Assembly: GCF_001612785.1 (NCBI RefSeq)
Contig: NZ_BDBC01000047.1
Location: forward strand, 1-63,391
DNA: 63,391 bases
Reading direction: 5' to 3'
DNA from: Nocardia beijingensis NBRC 16342
Lineage (GTDB): Bacteria > Actinomycetota > Actinomycetes > Mycobacteriales > Mycobacteriaceae
Shown: piece after piece, positions 50,400-61,900 of the stretch
How positions within the stretch are numbered: position 1 is the stretch's first letter
Layout: the number at the start of each line of letters is the position of its first letter
Translations under genes and position numbers: made by a program
The notes under the pieces: model-generated
Told to the model about the DNA's origin: nothing
The model's input: the letters and a program-made list of their open reading frames with translations, nothing else
Databases searched by the model: none

Positions 50400-51647
50400 C
50401 TATCGCCCGGTGACGGTGAGATAGATCAGGGCGGCGTTGAGCACGGAGATGATCGCGGCGACCCCCCAGGCCAGCGCGGTGGTCACGCGGTGGTTGACGT
50501 CCGCGCCCATCAGCGTGCGGTCACTGGTGAAGCGCACCAGGGGAATCAGCGCGAACGGGATGCCGAACGACAGCACCACTTGGGAGATGATCAGCGCGCG
50601 GGTCGGGTCGATGCCGAGCGCGAGGACCGCGATGGCCGGGATCAACGTGATCAGCCTGCGCGTGATCAGCGGAATCCGCTTGTGCAGCAGGCCCTGCATG
50701 ATCATCGCGCCCGCGTAGGCGCCGACCGACGTGGAGGCAAGGCCGGAGGCGAGCAGGCCGATCGCGAGCAGCAGCGCGGCGGCCGGGCCGAGCACGTCGC
50801 CGACGGCCGCGTGCGCGTCCTCGATGGTCTCGACGTCTCGCCCGCGCAGGGTGTTGGCCGCCATCAGCAGCATGGCCAGGTTCACCGTGCCCGCCAGGAT
50901 CATGGCCAGCCCGACGTCGACCTTGGTGATCCGCAGCAGCCTGGCGCGCAGCGGGCCGGCCTCCGGTTGCCCGTGCCGGTCGCGGGCCAGGCCGGAGTGC
51001 AGGTAGACCGCGTGCGGCATGACCGTCGCTCCGATCATGGCGGCGGCGAGCAGGACGCTCTCGGTGCCCTGGAAGCGCGGCAGGAGACCGCCCGCCGCGT
51101 CGGCGGCCGACGGCGGGGCGATGACCACGCTGGCCAGGAATCCGATCGCGATGATCGCGAGCATCCCGGTGATCACCCGCTCGAACGGTTGCTGGCCGCG
51201 GCGGTCCTGCACCAGCAGCAGGCCCATCGACACCGCTCCCGTGATCACGCCGCCCACCAGCAATGGCAGGCCGAACAGCAGGTGCAGCGCGATGGCGCCG
51301 CCCACCACCTCGGCCAGGTCGGTGGCGATCGCGACCGTCTCCGCCTGACCCCAGTACGCCAGCCGGACCGGGCCGCTCGCTTTCGCGCGCACCGCTTCGG
51401 GCAGCGACCACCCGGTGACCAGGCCGAGCTTGGCCGAGAGGTACTGCACCAGCCCCGCCATCACGTTGGCCAGAACGATGACCCAGACCAGGAGATAACC
51501 GAACTGCGCGCCCGCACTGATATTCGACGCGACGTTTCCGGGATCGACGTACGCGATGGCCGCGACGAACGCCGGGCCGAGCAGGACCGTCGCGGCCCGC
51601 GCGCGCTCGGTGACGGACTTGGTCTGTTCAGCCAGCGTAATACCCAC
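50400..51647 (-). CDS. mntH: NRAMP-family divalent metal transporter MntH
   Basis: 415-residue membrane protein with about 11 helices. Helix 1 has the metal-binding DPGN motif (YVDPGNVASN), and helix 6 reads MPHAVYLHS with the metal-ligand region MPH. It takes up Mn(II), and perhaps Fe(II), with protons. GTG 51647 starts it. I did not find a clear MntR site upstream. Confidence 0.92.
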   Translation of the reverse strand: MGITLAEQTKSVTERARAATVLLGPAFVAAIAYVDPGNVASNISAGAQFGYLLVWVIVLANVMAGLVQYLSAKLGLVTGWSLPEAVRAKASGPVRLAYWGQAETVAIATDLAEVVGGAIALHLLFGLPLLVGGVITGAVSMGLLLVQDRRGQQPFERVITGMLAIIAIGFLASVVIAPPSAADAAGGLLPRFQGTESVLLAAAMIGATVMPHAVYLHSGLARDRHGQPEAGPLRARLLRITKVDVGLAMILAGTVNLAMLLMAANTLRGRDVETIEDAHAAVGDVLGPAAALLLAIGLLASGLASTSVGAYAGAMIMQGLLHKRIPLITRRLITLIPAIAVLALGIDPTRALIISQVVLSFGIPFALIPLVRFTSDRTLMGADVNHRVTTALAWGVAAIISVLNAALIYLTVTGR

Positions 51648-51700
51648 GAACTAGATTTTACGGCCTCCCGAACTTTTTGTGACGGTTACCCCACAAAGAC

Positions 51701-51738
51701 GACCGCCTGGTCCCCGCGACAGCGGAGACCAGGCGGTC
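51701..51738 (-). terminator. Rho-independent terminator after the antigen-85-like gene
   Basis: Perfect 12-bp arms GACCGCCTGGTC (51701-51712) and its complement (51727-51738), with TTT following on the minus strand. Confidence 0.8.
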
Positions 51739-51773
51739 GGTGAAAGCGGGCCGGGCGTCCCGGCTCACATCGA

Positions 51774-52841
51774 TCAGATACCGAGACCCCTCGCGAGCAC
51801 GGGCCACGACCGCTGGAACTCGTCGCGCCAGTAGCCCCACGAGTGGGTGCCCGAGTCGCGGAAGTTGTAGGTGGCCGGGATGCCGAGTTCGTCCAGCCGG
51901 TTCTTCAGGTTGTGCGTGCAGTAGTTGGTGCCCGCCTCGATCACGCCGCCGATGACGATCTGGTTGGCCAGACCGTAGGCGCCGGGAAGGGCGTACTGAC
52001 CATTGAGCGTGTCGTACTGGCCGGGCAGGCCGTTGCCGGTGGAGATGTAGAGGTCCAGCCCGCGCAGCCCCTCGGCGTTCACGTACGGGTCGTTGGCCAC
52101 CCACTCCGGCGAGCCTTCCGGACCCCACATGTTGTCGGTGTTGCCACCGCCCCAGGTCTCGACGGTCAGCTTGACGAACTCGGAGCCGACCGGGTCACTG
52201 GTCTGCGCGCAGCCGCTGTAGGCCGCGGCGGCCTTGTACAGGCCCTTCTTGGCGATCGGCAGCGCGAGCACCGTGGTGCCCGAGGTGGACAGGCCCGCGA
52301 TGGCGTTCACGCCGTTGGTGCCGAGCGCGCCGTCGACCAGCGGGGGCAGCTCCTCGGTGAAGAAGGTCTTCCACTTGTTGCGGCCGAGCACCGGGTCGTC
52401 CTTGATCCAGTCGGTGTAGTAGCTCCACTTGCCGCCGATCGGCTGGATCACGTTGACGTTCTTGTCCGACAGGAACTGCAGCGCGTCGGTCTTCGCCTGC
52501 CACGAGGCCTCGTCCTCGCCGCCACCCGCGCCGTTGAGCAGGTACAGCGTCGGACGCGGCACCGAGGCGTCGGCCGGACGCTGGACGTCGATGATGACCT
52601 TCTCGTCCATCGCCGCCGAGTACACGTACAGCCGGATGCTGCGCGCGTCCTTGTACTCGGCCTTGGTGATACGCGAACCGTCCGGGGCGACCGGGTCGGC
52701 CAGCAGACTCTTGGAATCGATGATGGGATCAGCTGTCGCGCTGGACGCGCCGAGACCGGTCATCATTCCCGCGAGCACCGCGGTTGCCGCGATCGCGGCC
52801 GCGGCCCGCAGGCCACCGCGCCGGCTCTGTCGACGTATCAA
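51774..52841 (-). CDS. Antigen-85-like mycolyltransferase/esterase (2)
   Basis: 355-residue secreted protein similar throughout to the protein at 39969. A signal peptide ends near SSATADP; the nucleophile is in AGLSTSGTTV and the C-terminal THSWGYWRDEF carries the histidine. TTG 52841 (LIRRQSRRGG) is chosen since GAAGG lies 7 nt upstream and it gives a typical signal peptide; TTG 52904 is a longer alternative. It follows the large NRPS by 157 bp on the same strand. Confidence 0.86.
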   Translation of the reverse strand: MIRRQSRRGGLRAAAAIAATAVLAGMMTGLGASSATADPIIDSKSLLADPVAPDGSRITKAEYKDARSIRLYVYSAAMDEKVIIDVQRPADASVPRPTLYLLNGAGGGEDEASWQAKTDALQFLSDKNVNVIQPIGGKWSYYTDWIKDDPVLGRNKWKTFFTEELPPLVDGALGTNGVNAIAGLSTSGTTVLALPIAKKGLYKAAAAYSGCAQTSDPVGSEFVKLTVETWGGGNTDNMWGPEGSPEWVANDPYVNAEGLRGLDLYISTGNGLPGQYDTLNGQYALPGAYGLANQIVIGGVIEAGTNYCTHNLKNRLDELGIPATYNFRDSGTHSWGYWRDEFQRSWPVLARGLGI

Positions 52842-52998
52842 TTTCGCACCTTCGCTTCGTCTCGAGATTCGCTCTGCATGCCCCACACGCCGGATGGATG
52901 TCAAGGCATCCGCCCGACCATACGGCCTATGTAGTCGTCACAACAGTGGACTTCGTTACCGCACCGTTGCCCATCATGCCCGACCGGTGTCGATCCGA

Positions 52999-55900
52999 TC
53001 ATGACCGCCCCATATTCCGTGTCGCTTCCCACCCCGGGGGATCGAGCAACTCGGACAATCGAGGCCCGATCTGGGCGAGCGCCTCCGGCGATGTCATCTG
53101 ATCGTGCGAGACATTGACGGGATGATCGTCCACCCGGCCGTGCACATAGGGTTGCCAGCCGGACGCCGCGGTGTCGTGTCCGGCCGCGCTGAAGTAGTCC
53201 AACCGGCCGCGGTAGACCTCGGGCCGATGCTCGGCGATCAACTCGGCCGAGCGCACCGCGCTGCGGTAGATCCGGCGCACCCGGTCGGGGGTGAGCACCG
53301 CCATGTCCGGCGGGATGGTGGCGTGCAGCGCCGCCAGCGCGTCCTCGCTCAGATCGTGGATGTCGCCCTCGCCGGGCAGCAGAGCGTCCGCGCCGATACC
53401 GAGTTCGGCCAGCGCCTCGCGGATCGCCGCCCTGAAGTCCGTGACATCGATGTCGGGGTGGCTGTCGAGCATGGTCAGCAGGCCGATCTCCTCGCCGGCG
53501 GCTTGCAACTCGGTCGCCACCGCGTGCGCCAGCACACCGCCGAGTGACCAGCCGAGCAGGCGGTAGGGCCCGTGCGGCTGCACCGCCCGGATCTCGGCCA
53601 CATAGCGGTGCGCCATCTCGGCCAGCGAGCGCGGCAGGTAGCCCTCCTCGGTGAGCGCGGGCGACTGCAGGCCGAAGATCGGCGTGCTCGCGGGCACGTA
53701 GCGCGCCAGGCCCGCGTAGCACCACGACAGCCCGTACATCGGATGCAGGCAGAACAGCGGCTCGGCGGCGGCCACGTCGTGCGGCACCATGGTGCGGATC
53801 GGCAGCAGGACGCCGAGCGCGGCGTTGGAGTCCTGGTCGTAGTCGTGGTCGTCGGCGAGCGCGGCCATGATCCTGGCCGCCAGCGCGGCGGGGGTCGGAT
53901 CGGTGAAGAACCACTGCACCCGCACCTCGGCGCCGGTGAGCGTGCGCAGCCTGCTGACCGCGCGTGTGGCGACCAGCGAGGTACCGCCGAGGTCGAAGAA
54001 GTCGTCGTCCATCCCGACCCGCTGCCCGACGCCGAGTTCGAGCACCTCGTCGAACACTTCGAGCACGGTCCGCTCCAGCGGCGTGCCCGGCGCGCGGTAC
54101 GGACGCGTCACCAGCCGCGGTTCCGGCAGCGCCTTGCGGTCGAGTTTGCCGCTGGCGTTGAGCGGAAGCTCGGCGAGCGTGACGACCGCCGACGGCACCA
54201 TGTACGACGGCAGCGCGGCGCGGGCGTGCAGCAGCAGCGCGGCTTCGTCGATGGGCTGCCCCGGCGCGACGACGACGTAGGCGGCCAGCCGGTCGCCGGA
54301 GCCGCCACGCACCACCGCGACCGCGGCGTGCCGCACCTGCGGATGACTCGCCAGCACGGCCTCGATCTCACCGAGTTCGACGCGCTGGCCGCGCAGTTTG
54401 ACCTGGAAGTCGCGGCGGCCGAGGTATTCCAGGACGCCGTCGCGCCAGCGCACGATGTCGCCGGTGCGATACAGCCGCGCGCCGCCCGCGTGGGCGACGA
54501 AACGCTCGGCGGTCAGGGCCGGGGCCCCGAGATAGCCGCGCGCCAACTGCACACCCGCGACATACAACTCGCCCGCCGCGCCCGGCGGCACCGGCAGCAA
54601 CTGCCGGTCGAGCACGTGCACCCGGGTGTTGGCCACCGGCACCCCGATCGGGACCGCCACCGCGGCGTCGCCGCGCACGGGGTGGCCGGTGACCACGGTG
54701 GCCTCGGCGGGACCGTACCAATTGATCAGCTCGGCGTCCGGCGCGGTCGCGGCGAACCTCGCCGCGGTCTCCCCGGACAGCGCCTCGCCCGCCGCGAATA
54801 CCCGGCGCAGCGACGGGTACCCCACGGTCGCGTTGGCGACCGGGTCCAGGAACGCGTCCAGCATCGACGGCACGAAATGCACCGTGGTCACGGCGTTCGC
54901 GACGATGACGCGGGCCAGATAGGCCGGGTCGCGATGCCCGTCGGGCGCGGCGATCACGATCGACGCCCCGGTCTGCAAGGGCCAGAACAACTCCCAGACG
55001 GAGATGTCGAAGGTGATCGGCGTCTTGTGCAGCACCACGTCCCGGCCGTCGTGCGGGTAGGCCGACTGCGCCCAGCGGAACTGGTTCACCATCTGCCGGT
55101 GCGTGATCATCACACCCTTGGGCCTGCCGGTGGAGCCGGAGGTGTGGATGACGTAGGCGACGGTGTCCGGGTGCACGTCCTCCTGGGGCCACGGGCCTTC
55201 GAACGGCGGCAGATACAGCGTGTCCACCGCGATCACCGGCACACCGGTCGCGGTGTCGAACGCGTCCGCGGTGGTGGTCAGGACGCAGATCGGAGCGGTG
55301 CCGCCGAGGACGTACTCGTTGCGTTCGGCCGGATGGTCCGGATCGATCGGAACGTAACCGCCACCGGCCCGCAGCACCGCGTGGATCGCCACGACCAGGT
55401 CGATGCCGCGTCGCATGGCCACGGCGACCAGCGTCTCCGGGCCGACGCCCCAGCGCATCAGCTCCACGGCCATGGACCGGACGCGCGAGTCGAACTCGGC
55501 GTAGCTGAGCGTAGTGTCGCCGAAGCGCACCGCGGGCGCGTCCGGTGTGCGCGCCACCTGCGCGGCGAACAGCGCGGGCAAGGTCGTGCCGTCGAGCAGT
55601 TCCGGCATGTCGGTGGCGTTGCGCGTGGCCAGCTCGGCGCGCTCGTCGTCCAGCAGCACGTCGATCTCGCCGACGCGCGCCTGCGGTGTGGTCACGAAGC
55701 GGCCGATCAGCGCCGAGAGCCGCTGGGTGAGCGCGAGCGCCGCCGGTTCGGCGGTCACATCGCGCAGGTACTTCACCGAGACGCGCAATTGGTTGTCCAG
55801 CACCACCATCACCGTGAACGGGTAGTGGGTGCCGTTGACCGCGCCGACGCCGGTGACACTCATACCGTCGATGGCGCCCGCCCGGTCCAGGCCCTCCCGG

Positions 55901-58900
55901 TCCACCGGGAACGACTCGAACACGACGAGCGAATCGAACAGCCCCTCCACGCCAACGGCTTCCTGGATGTCGCTCAGTCCCAGATAGTGGTAGTCCAGCA
56001 GCGCGGCTTGCTCGGCCTGTAGCTGCCGCAGCAGCCCGGCGAGCGTGCCGGTCGGGTCGAGCCGCACCCGCACCGGGATCGCGTTGAGGAACAGGCCGAC
56101 CATCGCCTCGACGCCGTCCAACTGTGGCGGCCTGCCGGACACGGTGGCGCCGAAGACCACGTCGTCACGGTCGACGATGCGGCCGATCAGCAATCCCCAC
56201 GCGGCCTGCACCACGGTGTTCACCGTGACGCCGAGACCGGACGCGAGCCGGGTCAGCGCGGCGGTGTCGGCCGGGGACAGCTCGAACCCGACTTCGCCGA
56301 CCCCCGCGGCGATCTCACGGCCCGGGTCGACCGGAGCCAGCGGCGTCGGCTCGGTGACACCGGCCAGCGCGGCGCGCCACGCGGAACGGGCCGCCTCCGC
56401 GTCCTGCGCCACCAGCCACGCCAGATAGTCGCGGTAGGACCGCACCGGGGGCAGGTGCCGGGAATTGGCGCCGAACGCGTACAGGGTGAGCAGGTCCTTC
56501 ATCAACAGCGGCATGGACCAGCCGTCGACGAGGATGTGGTGGCTGGTCACCAGCAGGTGGTAGCGGGCGGCGGCAGAGCGGATCAGCGCGAACCGCAGCA
56601 GCGGCGCGGTGCGCATGTCGAAGTGGTCGGCCAGATCGGCCGTCTTGATCCGTTCCAGTTCGGTCGCGGCCGCAGCCTGTTCCAGATGGCTCAGATCGAT
56701 CAGCCGCCACGGCACTTCCAGCGCGTCCTGCACGATCTGCACGGGCTTGCCCTCGCTGTCGTCGGCGAACGCGACGCGCAGGTTGTCGTGCCGGTCCAGC
56801 ACCGCCTGCGCGGCCGCGTGCATCCGGCGCGCGTCCACCGCGCCGCCGAGATCGAGCACGAACTGGGTGGTGTAGACGTCCACCGAGTGCTCCGCGAGCA
56901 GGGCGTGGAACAGCATGCCCGATTGCAGCGGGGTGAGCGGCCACGCGTCGGACAGGTCGGGGTATGCGCGGGTGAACCGGTCGATGTCGGGCTGCTTGAG
57001 CCGCACCAGCGGGAAGTCGGAGGGGGTGTAGCCACCCGCGTCCGGGCGCAGGCCGTGTTCGGCGAGGCCGCCGAGCGCGCGAATCCAGTGCTCGGCGAAG
57101 GTTTTCGCGTCCTCGCCGCGGAATGCGGCGGCGGCGAAGTCGAACCGGGCGAGCAGTCCGTCGTCGGTGGCGTCGACGGTCAGCACCAGCAGCAGGTCGT
57201 CGGCCGGGATGTCGGTGTGCACGCGGGCCGGACGCAGATCCCGGTAGCGCAGCGCGAACCGGCCGCGGCCGAGGCGGCGCAGTTCGGCGGCGGTCTCGGC
57301 GTTGAGGTGGCGCAACAGGCCGTAGCCGACACCGCGCGACGGCACCGATCGCCGCAGTTCCTTGATCTGCGCGATCGCCGTGCCCGCCGCTGGCCCGCCG
57401 ATCAGGGCCTCGTCGATGTCGATCCGGCTCAAGCGCAGCGGCAACGGATATTCGGTGACGAAGCCGCCCACCGTGCTCGCCGCGTCGGCGTCGGTGGCCG
57501 CGCGACCGTCGGCGCAGAGCCGGACGACCGAACCGATGGCGCGCGTGACGGTCTCGCCCGCGGAGGTCTGCAACGCCAGCGCCAGCGCGGTGAGCAGGAT
57601 GTCGTCGACCCCGGCATGGTAGGCCTCGGCCGCCGCGGCGACGGCCGCCGCGCCCTCGGCGGTGATGGTGAGCGACACCCGGCTGCGGGCGCGCAGGTCA
57701 CGTCCCTCGGTGCCCGACCCCTCCGGGACAGAGCCGAGCGCCAGCCGCCACCAATCCATTTCGGCGACGGTGGCCGGATCGTGCGCCTTCGCCGCGAGGG
57801 CGCGGATGAGCGCGCCGAGGCCGGATTCGGCGCTCGCGGGCGCGGCGTGGCGCGACCGCTCCCACCCCGCGGTCAGCTGGTCGACGACCGCACGCCAGGA
57901 GACGTCGTCGACGACGAGGCTGCTGGCCACGACGATCAGCGTGGAGCGGGCCTCGGGACCGCCGGTGAGCACGAAGTAGATGTTGCGGCCCTGCTCGGGG
58001 TCGAGGGCGGCCGCGGCCGCCTGAACCACGTCATCGATGGGCAGCGACGTCTCGCCGCGCTGCGGATCCAGCCTGCGGAACGCCTCGCCGGTGCGTTCGG
58101 CGGCGGCGGGGACGCGCAGCACGGGCGTGCCGTCGTCGCTGTGCTCCACCCGCACCCACAACATCGGATGCTGCTCGAGCACCGCGGCCACCGCGTCGTG
58201 CACGGCCTCCGCGGAGCAGGTCTCGGGGACATCGATGGCGACGGCCCGCACTTCGATGCCGTCGTCCAGCATCCGCGCGGCGTGCGGCGTCAGCGGTAGC
58301 TCGCCTGCCTCGTCACCGGGGCCGCCCGCCACCACGGCGGCGCGGGCCAGCGCGGCGACGGTCCGATGCTCGAAGACGTCCCGTGGCGCGAAGTTCACGC
58401 CGCGAGCGCGCGAGCGGGAGACCACCTGGATGGACACGATGCTGTCGCCGCCGAGGGCGAAGAAGTCGTCGTCCACGCCGACCCGTTCGATGCCGAGCAC
58501 CTCGCCGATCACCTCGGCGATCACCAGTTCGGCCGGAGTCGACGGCGTGCGATAGGGGCGGGTGCCCGGTTCCGGCGCCGGCAGCGCCTTGCGGTCCAGT
58601 TTGCCGACGGGTGTGAGGGGGATCGCGTCGAGCACGACGATCGCCGCCGGAACCATGTACTCCGGCAGGGTGCGTGCGATCCGCTCGGTCAGCACGGCCG
58701 GGTCGGCCGTCGCGCCGTCGGAGGGCAGCACGTAGGAGACCAGCATGGTGGCGCCGGACGCGGTGTCGCGGCCGAGCGTCACGGCGAAGCCGACTTCGGG
58801 CTGGGCGGTGAGCGCGGCGTCGATCTCGCCGAGTTCGATGCGGAACCCGCGCACCTTGACCTGGAAGTCGTTGCGGCCCATGTACTCCAGCACCGGCGCG

Positions 58901-61900
58901 CCGTTGGTCCGGCGCCAGCGCACCAGGTCGCCGGTGCGGTAGAGCCGCTCGCCTGGCACGCCGCACGGGTCGGCCACGAAGCGGGCGGCGGTGAGCGCGG
59001 AGCGGGCATGGTAGCCGCGCGCGAGCTGGATGCCGCCCAGATACAGTTCGCCCGTGACGCCCTCGGGCACCGGGCGCAGCCTGCTGTCGAGCACCAGCGA
59101 CCGCGTGCCGCGGATCGGTCCGCCGATCGTGACCGGTTCGCCGGGCCGCAGCGGGTCGCTGATGTTGGTCATGATGGTGGTCTCGGTCGGCCCGTAACCA
59201 TTGTGGAAGGCGCGCTCCGTGGCGGTCGTCCACTTGGCCGCCAGATCGGCGGGCACCGCTTCACCGCCCGCCACGACGGTCCGCGTTCCCGGCAGCGCGT
59301 CCGGGTCGAGCGAGGCGAGCACCGATGGCGTGAGGAAGGCGTGCGTGACGCCTCCGGCGCGGGTCAGCTCGGCCAGTTCCGCTCCGCCGAAGGTCAGCGG
59401 CGGCGCCACCACGAGCCCGCCCGCGCCGCCCAGGGCGAGCAGCAGCTCGAGCATCGACGCGTCGAACGACGGCGAGGCGAAGGCCAGGGCGCGGGTGGAC
59501 CGGTCGAGCCGGTAGCGCTCCACCTGCTCGGCGTTGAAATTGGCCAGGCCGGCGTGGGTGACCACGACGCCCTTCGGCACGCCGGTGGAGCCGGAGGTGT
59601 AGATCACGTACGCGGCGTTGCTCGCGTACAGCGGTCCGCGCAGTTCGTCGGGGCGCAACGGCTGGTCCGAGCGCACGGCGACGTCGAGGGTGAAGTCGTG
59701 ATCGTCCAAGGCGAGCCAGCCGCCGGAGAGGGCTGGCAGGCTGCCCAGTTCGGCGGTGAGCGTCACGCCGAGCGCCGCGCCGGAGTCGGCGACCATGTGC
59801 GCGATGCGGTCGGCCGGGTACGCCGGGTCGATCGGGACGAACGCCGCCCCTGTCTTGGTCACCGACCACAGGGCCAGCACGTATTCCACCGAACGACGGA
59901 TCGCGATGGCGACCAGCGCGTCCGGTCCAGCGCCTCGGTCGATCAGCGCCCGCGCCAGCTGCGCGGAGGCGGCGTCGAGTTCGGCGTAGCTGAAGGTGCG
60001 GTCGTCCGCGATGACGGCGATACCGGCCGGATTCGCGGCGACGGCGGCGGCCATCAGGTCGGGCAGCGTGCGCGGCGCCACGGCGGGTGCGCCGGTACGG
60101 GTGACCAGGTCCGCGCGCTCCGAGTCGTCCAGGATCTCCAGATCGCCGACGGCGGTGTCCGGGCGCAGGACGATCGCGGACAGGATGCGACGGAACCTGC
60201 GGCCGAACTCGACCACGGTCTGTTCGTCGAAGAGGTCACGGGCATAGGTGAATTCGGCGGCGAGACCGGCTTCCGCGCCGGACTCCGTGCGCTGCTCGCG
60301 CACGGTCAGCAGCAGGTCGAACTTGGCCGTGTCGGCGGCCGGATCCAACGCGGTGCAGCTCAGGCCGGGTAGCTCGAAGCCGGTCGCGGATAGGTTCTCG
60401 AACGACAGCGCCACCTGGAACAGCGGATGGCGACCGGCCGAACGCTCCGGGGCGAGCGCCTCGACCAGCCGCTCGAACGGGATGTCGGCGTTGGCGAAGG
60501 CGCGCAGATCGGTTTCCCGCGTGCGTGCCAGCAGATCGGTGAAGCCGAGACCGGGCGTGACCCTGGTGCGCAGCACCAGCGTGTTGACGAACATGCCGAT
60601 CAGGTCGTCCAGTTCGGCTTCGCCGCGGCCCGCGACGGGCGTGCCGATCGCGATGTCCTCGGTGCCGGACAGCCGCGCCGACAGCACCGCGAACGCGGCG
60701 TGCACCACCATGAACAGCGTGGCGTTGTGCCGCCGCGCGAGCTCGGTCAGCGCGGCGTGCACGTCGGCGTCCACGACGAAATCGGTTCTGCCGCCGGAGA
60801 AGGACTGGGCGGGCGGACGCGGGCGGTCCGCGGGGAGGTTCAGCTCGGCGGGCAGGTCGGCGAGTTCGGTCGTCCAGTAGGCCAGTTGGGCACCCGCGAG
60901 CGATTCGGGGTCGTCGTCGGCGCCGAGCGTGTCGCGCTGCCACAGCGCGTAGTCGGCGTACTGGATGGGCAGCGGCGCCCACGACGGCTCCTGCCCGCCG
61001 CCGCGCGCGGCGTAGGCCAGCATCAGATCGCGGGTGAGCGGGCCCATCGACCAGCCGTCGGCGCTGATGTGGTGCGCGACGAAGACCAGCACGTATTCGG
61101 TGCCCGAGAGCTGGAACAGCTTCGCGCGGAACGGCACGTCGACGGTCACGTCGAAACCGGCGGCGACGATCCGCTGCACCTCGCCGGCGACGTGCTCGTC
61201 ACCGATCTGCGCCGGCGTCAGATCCACCGGGACCTCGTGCGGCGCCAGCACCTGCTGCACCGGGCCGTCCGGCGTCTGCGGGTAGATCGTGCGCAGGGTC
61301 TCGTGCCGGGCGACGAGGTCGGCGACGGCGTGCCGCAACGCGTCCACATCCAGCTCGCCGGACAGACGGATGGCGGCGGGGATGTTGTAGACCGAGGCCG
61401 AGGTGTCGAACTGGTTGAGGAACCACATGCGCTGCTGCGCGAACGACAGCGGAATGCGTTCGGGACGCGGCCCGGCGACGAGCGGAAGGCGCTTACGTTC
61501 ACCGGTGCCGCGTTCGACCTTGATGGCGAGTGCGGCGACGGTGGAGGCTTCGAACAGCACACGCACCGGCACACGAGCATCCAGCGCAGCGCCGATACGC
61601 GCCGCGACCTGCGTCGCCAACAACGAATTACCACCGAGGGCGAAGAAATCGTCATCCGCGCCGACACGCTCCACACCGAGCACCTCGGCGAACACGTGCG
61701 CCACGATCTCCTCGATCGGCGTCGACGGCGCACGGAACGCCTGAACCTCGAACTCAGGCTCCGGCAACGCCTTACGATCCAGCTTGCCATTGACATTCAA
61801 CGGCAACGCATCCAACACCACGAACGCCGACGGCACCATGTACGACGGCAACCCAGCAGCCAGCTCCGACTTCACCCGCGCCACATCGACACCGGCCTCG

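Noticed and set aside
51648..51700. Possible MntR site upstream of mntH
   Set aside because: The region is AT-richer than its surroundings, but I could not find a convincing palindrome.
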